Shown here piece after piece: positions 30,048 through 42,767 of a DNA stretch of 64,000 nt; the first letter of the stretch is position 1, and each line of letters starts with the position of its first letter. This DNA comes from Typha latifolia (Eukaryota; Streptophyta; Magnoliopsida; Poales; Typhaceae). The notes under the pieces are model-generated. The model saw nothing but the letters and a program-made list of their open reading frames with translations. It was not told the origin of the DNA and did no database searches. Location of the stretch: the NCBI GenBank assembly GCA_019914945.1, contig CM034099.1, positions 16,394,704 through 16,458,703 of the forward strand. Reading direction: 5' to 3'. The position numbers and the translations under genes were made by a program.

Positions 30048-33000
30048 TCAATCAAAGGCTTCATCATCATCATCTGGAAGAGGCTGTGCTGCCGCAGCTG
30101 CTATCTCAGCTTCGTACCTGGAGGAAAGAGTTCAATAATTTAGCTCAATTTTACTAAACAGAGCAAGAGAATTTGATGAAGGAAAAAGAGGAGGATTGAA
30201 ATACACTTATATAACTAGAAGTGTGTGTGCATTGGAAGTTTCCTACGGAGTCCATTTCTTTTACTGTTTTCAGCTTAAAAAGTAAAACATTAAGGACGTG
30301 AAAATTTTCAATGATATCACAGATGTATCCCAAGTTCCCAACTAGCTATATAAAACTATTACCTCTTGATTGTCCAATGCCTCTATTATACGTACTGTTC
30401 ACTAACCATATTACCACCTCATACCCGCTAGGATTTGGAGCATAAACCTATTACTCTATAGCAGAAATTCAGACCTTATTTGCAAATTATTTCAAAAATC
30501 TGACTGTTTGCTTCATTCATCCATTCCCAAAAGTTCAGAAATACTATCTTACTTCAATAGTATTTAATTATCATCCCTATCTTAGCTGTATATGTTAACT
30601 AATTAATATATATTTCTAGAAAAGCAGAGTCTAGTCTGTTTCACTTACTGTTGTTGTGCAGCAAGGTCAATATGGACCTCAGGAGGAGCAAGAGCTGGTG
30701 ACTCAACAAAGTGAAGACTTGGATCCCTGCATAAGGAATATCATTGCTTACACCAAAGTTTCTAGCACTGGCAAGTTGCAACAAATTGAATATGTAAAAT
30801 TAATTTAGAAAACTAATTTACTAAATTACCCTGCAAGCTTTCTGGCTAAATAGAGAAAGGGTTTCTCAAAATTGTAGTTGCTCTTGGCAGATATCTCATA
30901 GTACTGAAGATTCTTCTTCCTGTGAAATGTGACCATCTTCGCTTTTACCTGCCTGTTCTTCACATCAACTTTGTTTCCACATAAAACAATGGGAATATTC
31001 TCACAGACCCTGTCATTTTGAACCACATAAAAATATCACATATGAACAGGAAAGTGTGCTATTATGGAAAAATAAGAAAGAGAAGACAAACAAGACTGAC
31101 CGACATAGATCTCTGTGCCATGTAGGAACATTTTTGTATGTAAGCCTTGCAGTAACATCAAACATGATAATTGCACATTGGCCATGGATGCTGGAAAAAG
31201 AGAAATTTAAGTTAGCATCATAGCATAAACATGCAGACAGAAGTAATGTTCCAGAAAAATGCAAGAGCAACCAAATGATGGAATATATTTACTAATTTAT
31301 AAAACAAACAAAAGACAAAGTCCAGAAAGCATCCAGTTGTCCTTGACTTCAGAACGAATCTAAATCAGAACTCTCTGATCTTCAAACACCAGATATGGGA
31401 TCTCTAATAAAGGAGCATAGAAATCATAAAACAAATACTGGTTGAAACCAAATAAAACATATATGACAAGACCAAGCAGATCATTGAGTGCCAAAATACA
31501 TTAACTTCTGATGGCATAAGCAAGAAATGATTAATTAATTTTTTTTTAATAAGCAGTGTTTTATCTCATAAATGGAAGTAACAGATCTAGCACTGTGCAG
31601 TAGGGTCAAGAATGGAAACTGAGCACGCAAATACACCAGAAGTACTAATGGAACTCATGTTACAACTTACAAGCCAATCACATAAAAACATTGCCTAAAA
31701 TTATATATAAGAGCTACTAGGCTGTCTATGATTCACTGTGAAGACAAAGAAAATGTGACTTTAAGAGCAGATCACCAAACATTGGTATGTGTATCACGTC
31801 AGAAAACACAGTTGGCCAAAGCAAAACTAAGAAGATTCCAAGTAAAAAAATGTACTATATGACTTGACATCTACCCAAAAATTCGCTTGAATCCTTATGA
31901 AATGTTAAGGGCCATTTGGCAAGTAAAATAATTAATCCTATTGGCTCTACTGACAAGGTAATGCATGATTACACTCAAATCCAGTGTGCTGTTCCAGCAA
32001 TTTAGTTCAGTCATAGGGTCACTACCCACAGACCAAAGTATGTATAATATCACATTGCATAGCCTATTGCATTCTGAAATTAGTGGAGTTCTTAACCAAA
32101 ATGCAGTACTGCACGTACTAGGAATAACTATAAGAAAGAAAAAAAGATGGTAAAATTGAATTAAAACCCTAGGATTTCCTCAAATCACTCTCCTGGAAAA
32201 TGCAATCACAAGGGAAAAAAAACTAATGAACAGGAAGTTCCTGCAATCCTACTCTGGATACTGCGGATTAGAGATAAATAATTAGAGCAAAACAAGAACT
32301 TCTGTCCATCTTAAAGAAATGTACTTGTCAACATTAACCAAACAAAGTGGCTAATAAACTAAAATGAGTTCATAAAAAAATGTCAAAATCCACCTCTTTC
32401 TGTGAGATGGAATAATATAGGCTGCAAAACTGTCAGGACCGCACAGTATAAATAGATTTCTATACCAGGATTCCCTTTTCTAAACAGTTCTTTTGGCTGT
32501 TTATAGAATGAGCTACAAATTCAGCTCCAAAATGCTTCCATAGCAAATGAAATTAAAAGTTCAAAAAGATGGTAAAGATCACCATGACAATGCAAACTTC
32601 AGATATAACCCATTATACTTCAGCATAAAATAAATCTCAGTCAGCTGACAACACATGAATCAAGTGCATCAAATTATAATAATCCGCTGCTCGTGATCAA
32701 CAGAACTTAGGCCGTTTATGCTCAATGATAAAAAGTGTAAATGCATTTCATCCACAACCTATCAGTGTAAAGGAGATAAGAGTAGCGTAGCAATCCCATT
32801 ATAGGAGAACTGCTGTAACTTGAGATGTTCCTTTTGCTTCTGAGTTCCAAACCATACAAAGGACATTTAAGTAACTTAACGTAATTCTTTTTCATTCCAA
32901 AAAACCGAGCTAAGCTTATAAGATTGAGCAACTAAGCCCAAAACGAAAAGAATAAGATCCACCCAAGGTAACGTTTTTAAATGAAATTACGACACTTCTA

Positions 33001-33614
33001 GCCCTCCAACTTATCATGAAAAAGATAAACTTTTAGGCAACAAGAAAAAGAAAATATGCTCACTAGTATCCATCACGAAGCCCCCCAAACTTCTCCTGCC
33101 CAGCGGTATCCCAGCAGTAGAAGCGGATTTTCCCACAGTTTGTGTGGAAATCCAACGGATGCACTTCAACACCAATAGTAGCTGCCACATTCAAATAAAC
33201 AAGTAAAAATCAAAACACCCATAAGTAACAAGACATAGCTCGACATCAAGGAACGGATCAGATTCTTACGTTCGTACTTCTTCTCGAACTCTCCCGTAAG
33301 ATGCCTCTTGACGAATGTGGTCTTCCCTGTACGAAACACACAACACATCATGAAATCAACACAAACCCTAACCCTAGAAATATATCTGAAACCCTACAAA
33401 GTCGCCAATTTGAATAATAAGGAGTCAAATGGAGTCACCTGTCCCACCATCCCCAACGATCACGAGCTTAAAGCTAGGGTAATCCACGGTCTGCTGGTTG
33501 GGGAGAGCCTGGAGCACGGATCATAAGGCAGCAAGAAGATATCAGAGACCAACACCAAAACCCTAAGCCCAGAGATTTCTACGAAACTGAGATCAAGAGG
33601 AAGGAAACTTACCA
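30048..33614 (-). CDS. RAN: GTP-binding nuclear protein Ran
   Basis: Eight coding exons on the minus strand: 33614-33612, 33508-33439, 33326-33270, 33181-33064, 31190-31101, 31009-30830, 30726-30649, 30117-30048. All sites are GT-AG and phases agree, giving 221 residues, the usual plant Ran length. G1 GDGGTGKT at 20-27, G3 DTAGQ at 68-72, G4 NKVD at 125-128, [12 protein letters not shown], and an acidic DDDDEAFD tail. Ran cycles between GTP and GDP forms, driving nuclear import and export through importins and exportins and helping spindle assembly. The first coding exon contributes only the ATG. The 5' leader holds an (AATCG)n pentamer run (33631-33655). Sequence matches the highly conserved family throughout. 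Confidence 0.97.
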
Positions 33615-33715
33615 TCGCTGTCTCTCTTCTTCGATTCGATTCGATTCGATTCGATTCAGGAATCCAAGGGTTTTGAAATGGAGGCGAGGCGAGGCGAGAA
33701 GGTTTCGGGGTAAAA

Positions 33716-33723
33716 TATTTATA
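33716..33723 (-). promoter_or_regulatory. TATA box of Ran
   Basis: TATAAATA on the minus strand, about 100 bp upstream of the Ran ATG, in an otherwise GC-rich stretch. Confidence 0.6.
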
Positions 33724-35199
33724 GGTGGGGTTTTGGGCTTCGATCCCACGCGATGTGTCCTTAGCTTAAGCTTGACGCGATCGTCTCAACCGTTGGATTT
33801 AGGCCCCCCGTTTCGGCGTTGCTTCAACCGGAGCGGTACACGTGGATCCTGGGACCCACTACACATAATTGGGCTTCTCTCCCGGGCCCTTTTATCTCGC
33901 CAGCCCAAGCATTTAAAATGACTCTTAGGCTTAGCACAGTCGAGAACCTATAATAGAGCAGTCGATTTGGGGACTAAGTATTTCTCGCTTCACTTTGAAT
34001 TTGATTGTATCCTCTATAGTTTATATTGACTCCCTAAGAGTTTTTTCTCCTAACCATTTTACTTAAATTATAGCTAACTTAGCAGCTCCTTTTTAGTAAA
34101 TAATTTCTTCCCTATTAATCGAGAATTATTCGAGCAAGTCCGAAATATTCAAAAAAGGAAAAATATTCGTTCTATTTTTTCTTAAATTGGGCCATTTGCA
34201 CTATTTTTTTTAGATTTTATTTTATAATAATAGCATTAGACCCCAACAGCAAGATTAAACACCTGAAAGTTAAAAACTGAATGCATTCATTTTCAACGTA
34301 GATGACCAATTTTAATGAATGGTTTTTTTTTTCTTCTTTAGCAAATGAATTTATAGAAGAAAATGCAATTAATCCCTCATTGTTAGGCCTAATTTTATAG
34401 TGTCTTCGTGAGCTTTTATTTATTATTATACTTATCATTTGTAGTTCTACCCTGCCAAATCATTAATTTTTCCATCAAAATTAAAAGTGAAAATAATTTT
34501 CTGGTTTAAATTATTAAACTAGTCTTTTATATTATCCCTAGTTTGAACTTTTGTGATGTACAAACTATAAAAGCGAGAAAGATAGAGATTAAATAAAGAA
34601 AGATAAGACAAAAAACAAAAAAGATTTTCACAAACAAATCCTTTTCTAATTAGTTGATACAAAATAAAAGTGCATTTTAGTCATTATATATATATATATA
34701 TATCTTCTGTGAGATTTTCTTGACAAAATAAATGCACTATGATGATAATGATGTATTGATGCAGGAGAACATACTGAAGATCTCTTCATAGTGTCACATT
34801 TTCTCCGTAGGATGTTTTGAATGGTGGTTGGTAAAACATTTCAGAACATATAATGACAAGGAATGGTCCACATACTGCAGGCTTGCTATAGATCAATATC
34901 AATGACAATTCACAGAATCATCATATGAAAATAGTTAGAATGCATACAGACTGCAATGCAAACAGATTAAAACATTAGAGCAGATTGCATGCCCAAGCCT
35001 GAGGAGCTACACAAATTGACATCATATAACTCATCCACCCTTCTCTCCAGGCAATTAGGTCCATGCTTTTGTTATTTGATCATCATATGCTAACCAAAAC
35101 AAAGCAACTTCCCTACTCTATTTCTGGACACAAACTGCAATGCAAGCAATCAGATCAAAGGCAAAATCCACCTCCACCAACAGAAAGGAGGAAGATTTT
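33724..35199. other. intergenic region between Ran and KCS
   Basis: Ran promoter on the left, AT-rich DNA with an (AT)n run near 34685-34703 in the middle, and probable KCS 3'UTR from about 34750. No gene is supported. Confidence 0.5.
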
Positions 35200-36732
35200 T
35201 CAAATAGCAGAAACCTTAGGAACTGTAACTGGGAAGTTGTTAATCTCATCCATCCAAGGGTTCTTCTCCTTTGCAGGATTGACTGTCTTCAGTGCTCTCC
35301 AGACTGCACTGTTACACTTGAAGCCAGACCCAAATGCTATCTGCCAGATCCTATCCCTCTTCTTAACCCTTCCTTTGCCTTCAGTGTAAGCCAATTCGTA
35401 CCAGAGCGAGCTGCTTGATGTATTGCCAAATCTGTAAAGTGTCATCCTTGATGGCTCCATATGCCACTCTGAGAGCTGCAAGTTCTTCTCCAATTCGTCG
35501 AGGACAGCCCTTCCCCCAGCATGAATGCAGAAATGCTCGAATGCCAACTTGAAGTCAGGAATATAAGGCTTGATCTTCATCTTAAAGAATCTCTTTGCCA
35601 CCAATGTAGCCAAGAAAATCAGTTGCTCTGAAACAGGGAGGACAAGAGGGCCCAATGTGGTAATGTTGGTCTTCAAGGCATCAGCAGCCACAACCATCAG
35701 ATCCTTGGACAGGGAAACACCAATATTACCATCAGCATCCTCCTCTTGAGTGACACAGGAGAAACACTTATCATCAGCACCTTTGTTGGTTCGAACAGTA
35801 TGGACTAATTCATACTTAGAACGACTGCGATCTGATCTCTTGTTTGAAAGGAGGATGGCAGCACCACCCATTCGGAACAAGCAATTGGACACCAGCATCG
35901 ATCGGTTATTGCCAAAATACCAATTCAAAGTGATGTTCTCCATGCTAATAACCAAGGCATATGAATTGGGGTGGACTTGGAGAAGATTCTTAGCAAGATC
36001 TATCGAGATTAGACCAGCACTGCAACCCATGCCACCAAGATTGTAGCTAACAATGTTACCCCGGAGCTTGTAATGGTTTACAACCATGGCAGAAAGAGAC
36101 GGAGTCGGATTAAATAAGCTGCAATTTACAACCAAGATCCCAATGTCCTTTGGCTTCACATTAGTCTTGGCAAAGAGCTCATCAATGGCACCGAACATGA
36201 CAGTCCTAGCCTCTTTCCGTGCCTCAGCCATTGAGGGATTGGGCGGAATATTGAGGACAGCCTCAGGAAGGTAGGTGTCTTCACCAAGGCCAGACCTTTC
36301 AAGGATCTTACGCTGGAATTCAAGGTTCTCATTTGTGAATGAGCCCGTCAACGTTGACCGCTCCATAAAGGTTTGCCTAGTGCATTTGCGGGCTTCTTCC
36401 GGCTTGTAGCACGAGAAGTTGACGAGATAGACTGGGCGCGGCCGGGTAAGGAAGTAGACAGTGGACAGGAAGACGAGAAGCGTGGAGCAGAGAACGACGG
36501 ATATGAGGTTGAAGCGGAGGTGGTCCCAGAGGTCATGGAGGTCATGGAGGGAGAAGGTGGAGATTTGGGCGGCGACGATGACCATGAGTGGGGAGAGAAA
36601 GAGGTACATGCCATGGGTGATGAGGTAGTGGTAGCCAAGCTTAACGTACTTGAGCCTCACAGATTGCAGGAAGTCAGGGAGCCTCCTTGAGGAGGAGGTG
36701 GGATTTGGGGCTGTTGGGCTTGATTCAGCCAT
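35200..36732 (-). CDS. KCS: 3-ketoacyl-CoA synthase (KCS4/9/11 clade)
   Basis: One uninterrupted coding exon of 510 residues. Two N-terminal hydrophobic segments (about 38-58 and 75-96) anchor it in the ER membrane. The FAE1/CUT1-type synthase domain follows. Catalytic triad residues are visible: C237 in GGMGCSAG, H404 in [10 protein letters not shown]437 in FGNTSSSS. Other conserved segments include [38 protein letters not shown] and [16 protein letters not shown]. The enzyme condenses malonyl-CoA with long-chain acyl-CoA, the first and chain-length-determining step of very-long-chain fatty acid elongation for waxes, suberin and sphingolipids. The start context and N-terminus resemble Arabidopsis KCS4/KCS11; which paralogue it matches best cannot be settled by eye. 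A spliced leader is likely. Confidence 0.96.
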   Translation of the reverse strand: MAESSPTAPNPTSSSRRLPDFLQSVRLKYVKLGYHYLITHGMYLFLSPLMVIVAAQISTFSLHDLHDLWDHLRFNLISVVLCSTLLVFLSTVYFLTRPRPVYLVNFSCYKPEEARKCTRQTFMERSTLTGSFTNENLEFQRKILERSGLGEDTYLPEAVLNIPPNPSMAEARKEARTVMFGAIDELFAKTNVKPKDIGILVVNCSLFNPTPSLSAMVVNHYKLRGNIVSYNLGGMGCSAGLISIDLAKNLLQVHPNSYALVISMENITLNWYFGNNRSMLVSNCLFRMGGAAILLSNKRSDRSRSKYELVHTVRTNKGADDKCFSCVTQEEDADGNIGVSLSKDLMVVAADALKTNITTLGPLVLPVSEQLIFLATLVAKRFFKMKIKPYIPDFKLAFEHFCIHAGGRAVLDELEKNLQLSEWHMEPSRMTLYRFGNTSSSSLWYELAYTEGKGRVKKRDRIWQIAFGSGFKCNSAVWRALKTVNPAKEKNPWMDEINNFPVTVPKVSAI

Positions 36733-36838
36733 GGTAAAGCTTATAAAAGGAGGAAGCTTAGAGCTTTTCGAGTAGGGAAAAAGGGTGGAACAGGTAAGGG
36801 ATGAAGATGGTTCTTTTTTCTTCTCCTTCTTCTCTTTC

Positions 36839-37268
36839 CTGAGAGGAGAAGGAGAAGAGGTGGTTCTTCTTCCCTTTCGTTACTATCAAAAGGTTATGTA
36901 TTTGGTGAAAGATGGATCTCCCTGAGAATAGAAGCAGAAATTTATCTTTAGAAAAATTGATGAAAGGAAAACTGAATGATTCACAGATCCAAATCTCATA
37001 GAAAGTAAAATAAATAAATAAATAAATAAATAAATAAAAATCGATTTATTCTGCAAGAAATTAAGATCAACAGGATCGCAATGTAGCAAGTGGAAACGAT
37101 CTCGCCAAAGAAACAAACAGAAGGGAAAAATCAAGGGAAAATAACACAAGCGAAAACCCAAAACGAGAAGGGATTATATAAAAATAGATCGAATAAACCC
37201 CGCATTCACAACGATTTCACCGTAAAATCCTGATTAAAAAAAAACGATACCCAGATCGACATACTGAC
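36839..37268 (-). other. probable 5'UTR intron of the KCS gene
   Basis: On the minus strand, GGAG|GTCAGT at 37268 and a pyrimidine-rich acceptor CTTCTCCTCTCAG ending at 36839 bracket 430 bp. This leaves a roughly 100-bp second leader exon before the ATG. A TATATA run near 37357-37366 could serve as promoter. Confidence 0.5.
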
Positions 37269-37369
37269 CTCCAACCTCGATCCCGCTCTCAGATCGTCCA
37301 GATCCCGATAGAAAAGGCCGCCTCCTCTCCTGCACCGGAGTCTACGAGAGCACAGGAGATATATAAGGG

Positions 37370-40300
37370 TAGGACGACACAAGAGAAAGAAGTATTATTA
37401 AAGAAGACAGCTCTCTCTCTCTCTCTCCCCCTCTCTCTCCCACCCCCCCTCTCTCTCTCTCCTCTAAATCTTTGTGGCGCAGCGGGGTACAACGTGTGCG
37501 TTCCACGTTGTGGGAAGAGAGAGAAGCTTCGGAGAAGAGAACGGAAAATTCCGATCAAATTTCGAAAAAGATTTTGGCGGAAAAGACACAGAACGCGGTG
37601 GTTTGGAGCCGGCGGCGCGGACGACGTTGACCGATCTCTCTCTTCTCCAATCTCTATAGAAGAGCTTTTGGAAGTAACGGGCATTCGGACTTTGACGGAT
37701 ACTTATAAACCACAATTCTAATATCAAAATTTGATTCAAATTTCGAAACGTCAAGACAATGCTTAACGAGTAATTAAGCATATTATCCACCAACTGTAGA
37801 ATAATTGGCCTATTCCTAAACTTCATGCTCGAATTAATGCTTAAATAATTAAGTCCAAATTAATCAAATAAAACCTGTAGAACAAGGAGACTAGGGAGGC
37901 ATTGTTTTGATTTAATATCGTTTTACTGACAAAATTATTATTTTCCAAACTATTTCCAGTTTTATTATTTCTGATTACTGGCTAAGAGAAGAGCAAATGT
38001 TTCCGGTTGTTGTTTTGCTGCTCTATAGGTTTGAGCCTTTCCGCGTCTTTATAGCCAACAACCGCTTCCTATTTTGGTAATTGTATTTTGTATACATAAA
38101 TATATTTATATTTTTTCCATTCGGTCCTACTTATTTTTCCCAATTTTCAAATATCAATTTAGATTTTAGTAAGGATCAAAACTAGGCTTACACTGGTGTA
38201 CGACCGTTAAAACAATATATGTCATGACTAATAACAGTCAAAATAAATCATAGATTGAAATGTTAGTATTCTTACGGTATATCTTTAACCATTCAAATTA
38301 TGAAGGAAATTAATCAGATCTTCCCAATAACATATCATAAGATCAAAATAAATAAATTCATACAAAGTTATGTAATATTAAATAAAAAATTTGACAAAAT
38401 TTTTTAATTGGTGACGAAAAGGTGCAGTTCTTAACTCATTGTTGCCGAAGAATAAAAAGTTATTCTTATTCGTCCATTTCTTTTCATATTTTCACATGAC
38501 ATAATTTATAATCACTAATAATGCAATGCAAAATTGTGATTCTCTATATTTTTTTCTTTATATCTATATATATATATATATATATGTATATTTGTAGTCT
38601 GAAATCTGATTAAGTTCTGGTCCGAACAATTATATTCATTTCTTTTTCATTATTACAGCGTTGTATCATACAAACTTAACAACTTAGCATTCTAATAAGT
38701 TTTTATACAGTTCAACATTTTATATATAAAAAAATTTCTAATAAAACGCTAAATTTATTCATGCCAGCAAATTTATTCGCAATTTATACAACATATGGAA
38801 GACATCACGCATCTTGTTTTGAAGCCACTAAGATGAGAGACTCAACTGCCACAAAAGACGCTAAACATTTAAGCGATTTTAGCGTTATACAGAGAGTGCT
38901 GGTAATTTTTGTAGGCCATATAAAGGCTAAAACTTGAAGCGTTTCTTAGCTGTCAGCCAGTTTGGACAATCAATCTCTCTCTCCTATAACTTAAAAACTA
39001 GCAATAGTAAAATAATATTAAAAAAATAAATGAAGGTCGACTGGCGACGTCTTTAATGTAGTCAGCCGCTTGTGTATGAATATGATTACGCAGTCCCTTA
39101 CGTCCACGGGACCTTTTTTTTTTTTTTTTGTATCTAGGATGAACCGGGATACGGACGATTAGGTTGAATAAGTTTGGGATTAACTAGTTATTCCGTCATA
39201 AGAGTGGACAAGGGGCGGGGCCTATCCGGGTGGTCAGGTTCGTAGGTGACAGATGTGGTCCATTGGGAGTGAACCGGACATTGCTCTTTATTCGTGCATC
39301 TTATTCTAATGAGCTGTGTGTGTGTGTGTGTGCGCGCGTGCGAAATGGACGGGGTTACTCACATGGGGGGACTCACATTGGGGCTCCACTGTTCTCCTCC
39401 TGCTCTCGGTCGGGTCTCTCTTGCCAAGTTGCAACTTTGTCCCTCACCCTCTGACTCTGAGGCATGAACTGGCTAATCACATGGCCGTGTGGGGTCCTAG
39501 ACCTCACAAAACCCCATGTCTGTACAAAGATGAGGCTTTTAGATTACCCTCATATAGTATGTTTATATACACAAAAGTTGATGCGGTATGAGAAGTGGCA
39601 TGTTACCTTATAACCATGGTGGATGCTGGATTGAGATCTTGAGATCATTCATGGCCATGGCAACTTCTTAATGAGGTGGTGGCTTCTCTTGTGTGGGATC
39701 TCTGCCAGGAAAGAAGAAGATGCTTGCAGTTTTTATAAATGCAATTCATCTAAACATTGCCGTTCTTCAGAAAAAATTTAAAATAAAAATTGTACAATTG
39801 CCTGGGTGCATGCATCTAGAGGAGATTGAAGAGAGCAAGTGATGATGTTGTTCAAGAAAGAAATAAATTGACATATAAAAGTTGGGGGAACAAAAACATA
39901 GAGCAATATTGAAGGCAGATAATTTTCAGGATTAGTGACTCCAGTAGTATAGGCACATGCCAAAGAATCTGGATTAGTTGGTATATGCCAACTCTTTCAT
40001 AACAAACCTTTATGTCATGTTGGACTAAACTCTAAAGAATTCCCCACTTTGCATGTGATGAGCTAACCGGCAAACTAGCCGATAAATAAGTTCCTTAGAT
40101 TCGAATATGAAGCAAAGCATGCTCTGTCAAAGGTACAAATTTGAAGGAAAAAAAGGCCAGCCAACAAATTAGGTTTAACATATTATAATACAGAAAGCCA
40201 CCAAATATGGCCTAGACGAGCCAATTAATTTATATTTAGATGGCTAACTCCACGTCAAATTAGAGCTTTTGAAATAATTATCGTATCAGGAGCTTAACTC

Positions 40301-41376
40301 TGAACCAGGTGATCTAAACAAAAAAGATAACCGTCAGTGACTGGCGCTAGTATTTTATCTCAATAAAAGTCCTGAAGCTTGTAGGCTTATATTATCATAT
40401 ATTAACCCCTGCTCGTCTCATAGCTTACTCAGTCTAGAGCTAAACCTCACATCTGACTCAAAGAAAGTCAGAAACAACAGAGAATAATGCAAAGAATGTC
40501 CAGCTGTGAACAGAGAATGTAAATAAAGAAAATGCAACAAGAATGATCAACATTTGCATCGGAGAAGCAAGAGCAAGATGATTAAGAAAACAAAGTGCCT
40601 TAATCTATAGCGCCAACCTTTATTTTTTGTAGAGATAAGAGATAAAGTAGGAAACCTGAATAAGATGAACTTTTGAGAGGAACTTGGAGTTTAAGAAGAA
40701 GAAGCTATACTTGGCTTGGCTTTCAGCAAATTACAGACAAACAGAGGTACAACACCGCCAAAGTAGGGGTACTCAACAAGTCAGCTTCAAGTCTCTAAAC
40801 CTGATGAAAGAAAAGTTGGCATCACATTCAAGCACATTTATATATCTAGGTAAACAAAAGTGCCTTCCAATGGCACAGATGAGTTTCTACTTTCTACAAT
40901 ATAAAATATTATTTTCTGTCAACTCTTCTGTAGGTAAGAATGCATTCTCGCAAAATCTTCAAAGTGTTGGCTGTAAAGTAGATTTCTTCACTGACTTCAA
41001 CATGGGAAACTTCTGACAACCTTCAGTTTTACAGTTAACCATTGAAAAGAAGTAGAGCACCCAAATAAACCAAACAAAAGTTGCAGTTACAACTAATGAA
41101 AGCAAATATGTCTGACCCCCTTTAGGTTTATAATGCATGCATTAAAACCCCAAAATATTGAACAACTTTATTTTATGGCACAAGGGGATTCTGTCTGCAA
41201 TGGCAGATGTCATTACACGTGGCATACTATAAGCCTTATGTGGAGAGGACAGTAGTGGGTTTAAGAGGAACGTAAGATCCTAGATGATTGCAGACTCATC
41301 TGGAGAGACAAAACTTGCACAGAACTTCATACGTCCAGAAAAATAAGGAACTATGTTTTCCTCGAACTGTAAGAGC
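37370..41376. other. intergenic region, no gene supported
   Basis: Contains CT/GA tracts near 37410-37460, AT runs near 38567-38585, a (GT)n tract at about 39316-39333, and other AT-rich DNA. The right end (about 41000-41376) is probably the 3'UTR of the V-ATPase gene. The ORFs here show no recognisable domains. Confidence 0.5.
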
Positions 41377-42726
41377 TCATGCTGTCTTTACAGGCCACGA
41401 TGCTTGAGCTGACATAATTATACCAACGATCACACCAAATAAACCAAGTGCACTGCCAAAGATTTCAATCACTAGAATCTTCACAAAGAGGGAGGAGTTC
41501 TGAGCATCAGACAACGCACAGCTGCTTCCAATTATTCCAACGCAAAGCCTGTTTTTCAAGAAACATCCAACAAAGCTTAGTCCACCATCATGATAACACC
41601 AGCATACACTTTTATATTGAGGAAAGTAATGAGCATTTTCTAAGGAGAATTGAGTTGAGGTCAAATAGACATACCCACAGTAGAGATTTGCAAATCCCAC
41701 AATGATCCCAGAGGCAAATATTGCATATCCAGCTCTCAGAGATTCTGGATGGTATATCAGCGATGCTGGCACACTTTCCAACTTAGTTTGTAAGATGATT
41801 GCAACAATAACACCATATATAGCAACAGCCTCACAGAAGATGACACTGGAAAAGTTCAATAAAAAAAAATTTAATGAAAAGAATTCCATGCACAAAGACA
41901 CATGGATATGAAATATGAAGAAATAACAAGGATTGTCATCGCCAATTAGCACAGGGTGCGCTGATCAGTACATGCCGTGCTGACACAATACCATCACACA
42001 GCAAAGTGATCCGTTGATGCAAAGCGGCTAGAGGAGGCGACTAATAGTAGAGAGCATCAGTGTTAAGCTGTTGCCCTCCTATCTCCTTCATCATGCCCTA
42101 GCTGAGGTTGAAAAAGATACGAAAAACCGCAAGTTGGTCGTGAATAAAAAGGATTTGTTTTGTGAATCTAACTTAAAAGTAGAAGGCAAGGAATTAACGA
42201 GGAGAGTGTTGTCGTGGGAGGCACAAAACAAATCCCCCTCTTGCATGGGGCCAACATAGGAGCCTTGCAGCACGGTCGGTAAATGCCGCGACATATGCCA
42301 TGCCGGCCAATCCTTAAAATTAACCTCTATGCTCCTAACTTGATAAATATTTAATTGATGAAGCTGCCATGAGTAAGTTAAAGTCCAATGTGGCAAAAAA
42401 AAGGAATACGAAATATAAGCTAATTCTATATTTAAACAGCCTAATGTGAAATGTGTAAGCAAAACTAGTGCAACCATGCGTATCAGCATGTGCCCATAGT
42501 TCAAATAACTAGTCCACACGTATCAACATGTGCTCGTCAAATAACTAGTTTAACACTGGGAAATGCGTGTAGGTATCAGTGCCAAACATATTGGATCTAT
42601 CTGGAATGGAAGAATCCCATTTACATACCCAATAGAATGACTTGCAACCAAGGATTCCAGTTTCGGGGATCGGCTGGTTTCGACCTGTACACCCACCTAC
42701 AGCAAACAGCTGCTGTGACAGCAGCT

Positions 42727-42767
<41 letters not shown>

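Noticed and set aside
37289..37684. 131-codon minus-strand ORF upstream of KCS
   Set aside because: Low-complexity Arg/Glu runs from a GA tract and no domain. It better fits KCS leader and promoter.
41377..41952. A 191-codon single-exon reading of the V-ATPase 3' region
   Set aside because: It reads through introns. The spliced model joins conserved segments in phase with GT-AG sites and gives the normal family length.
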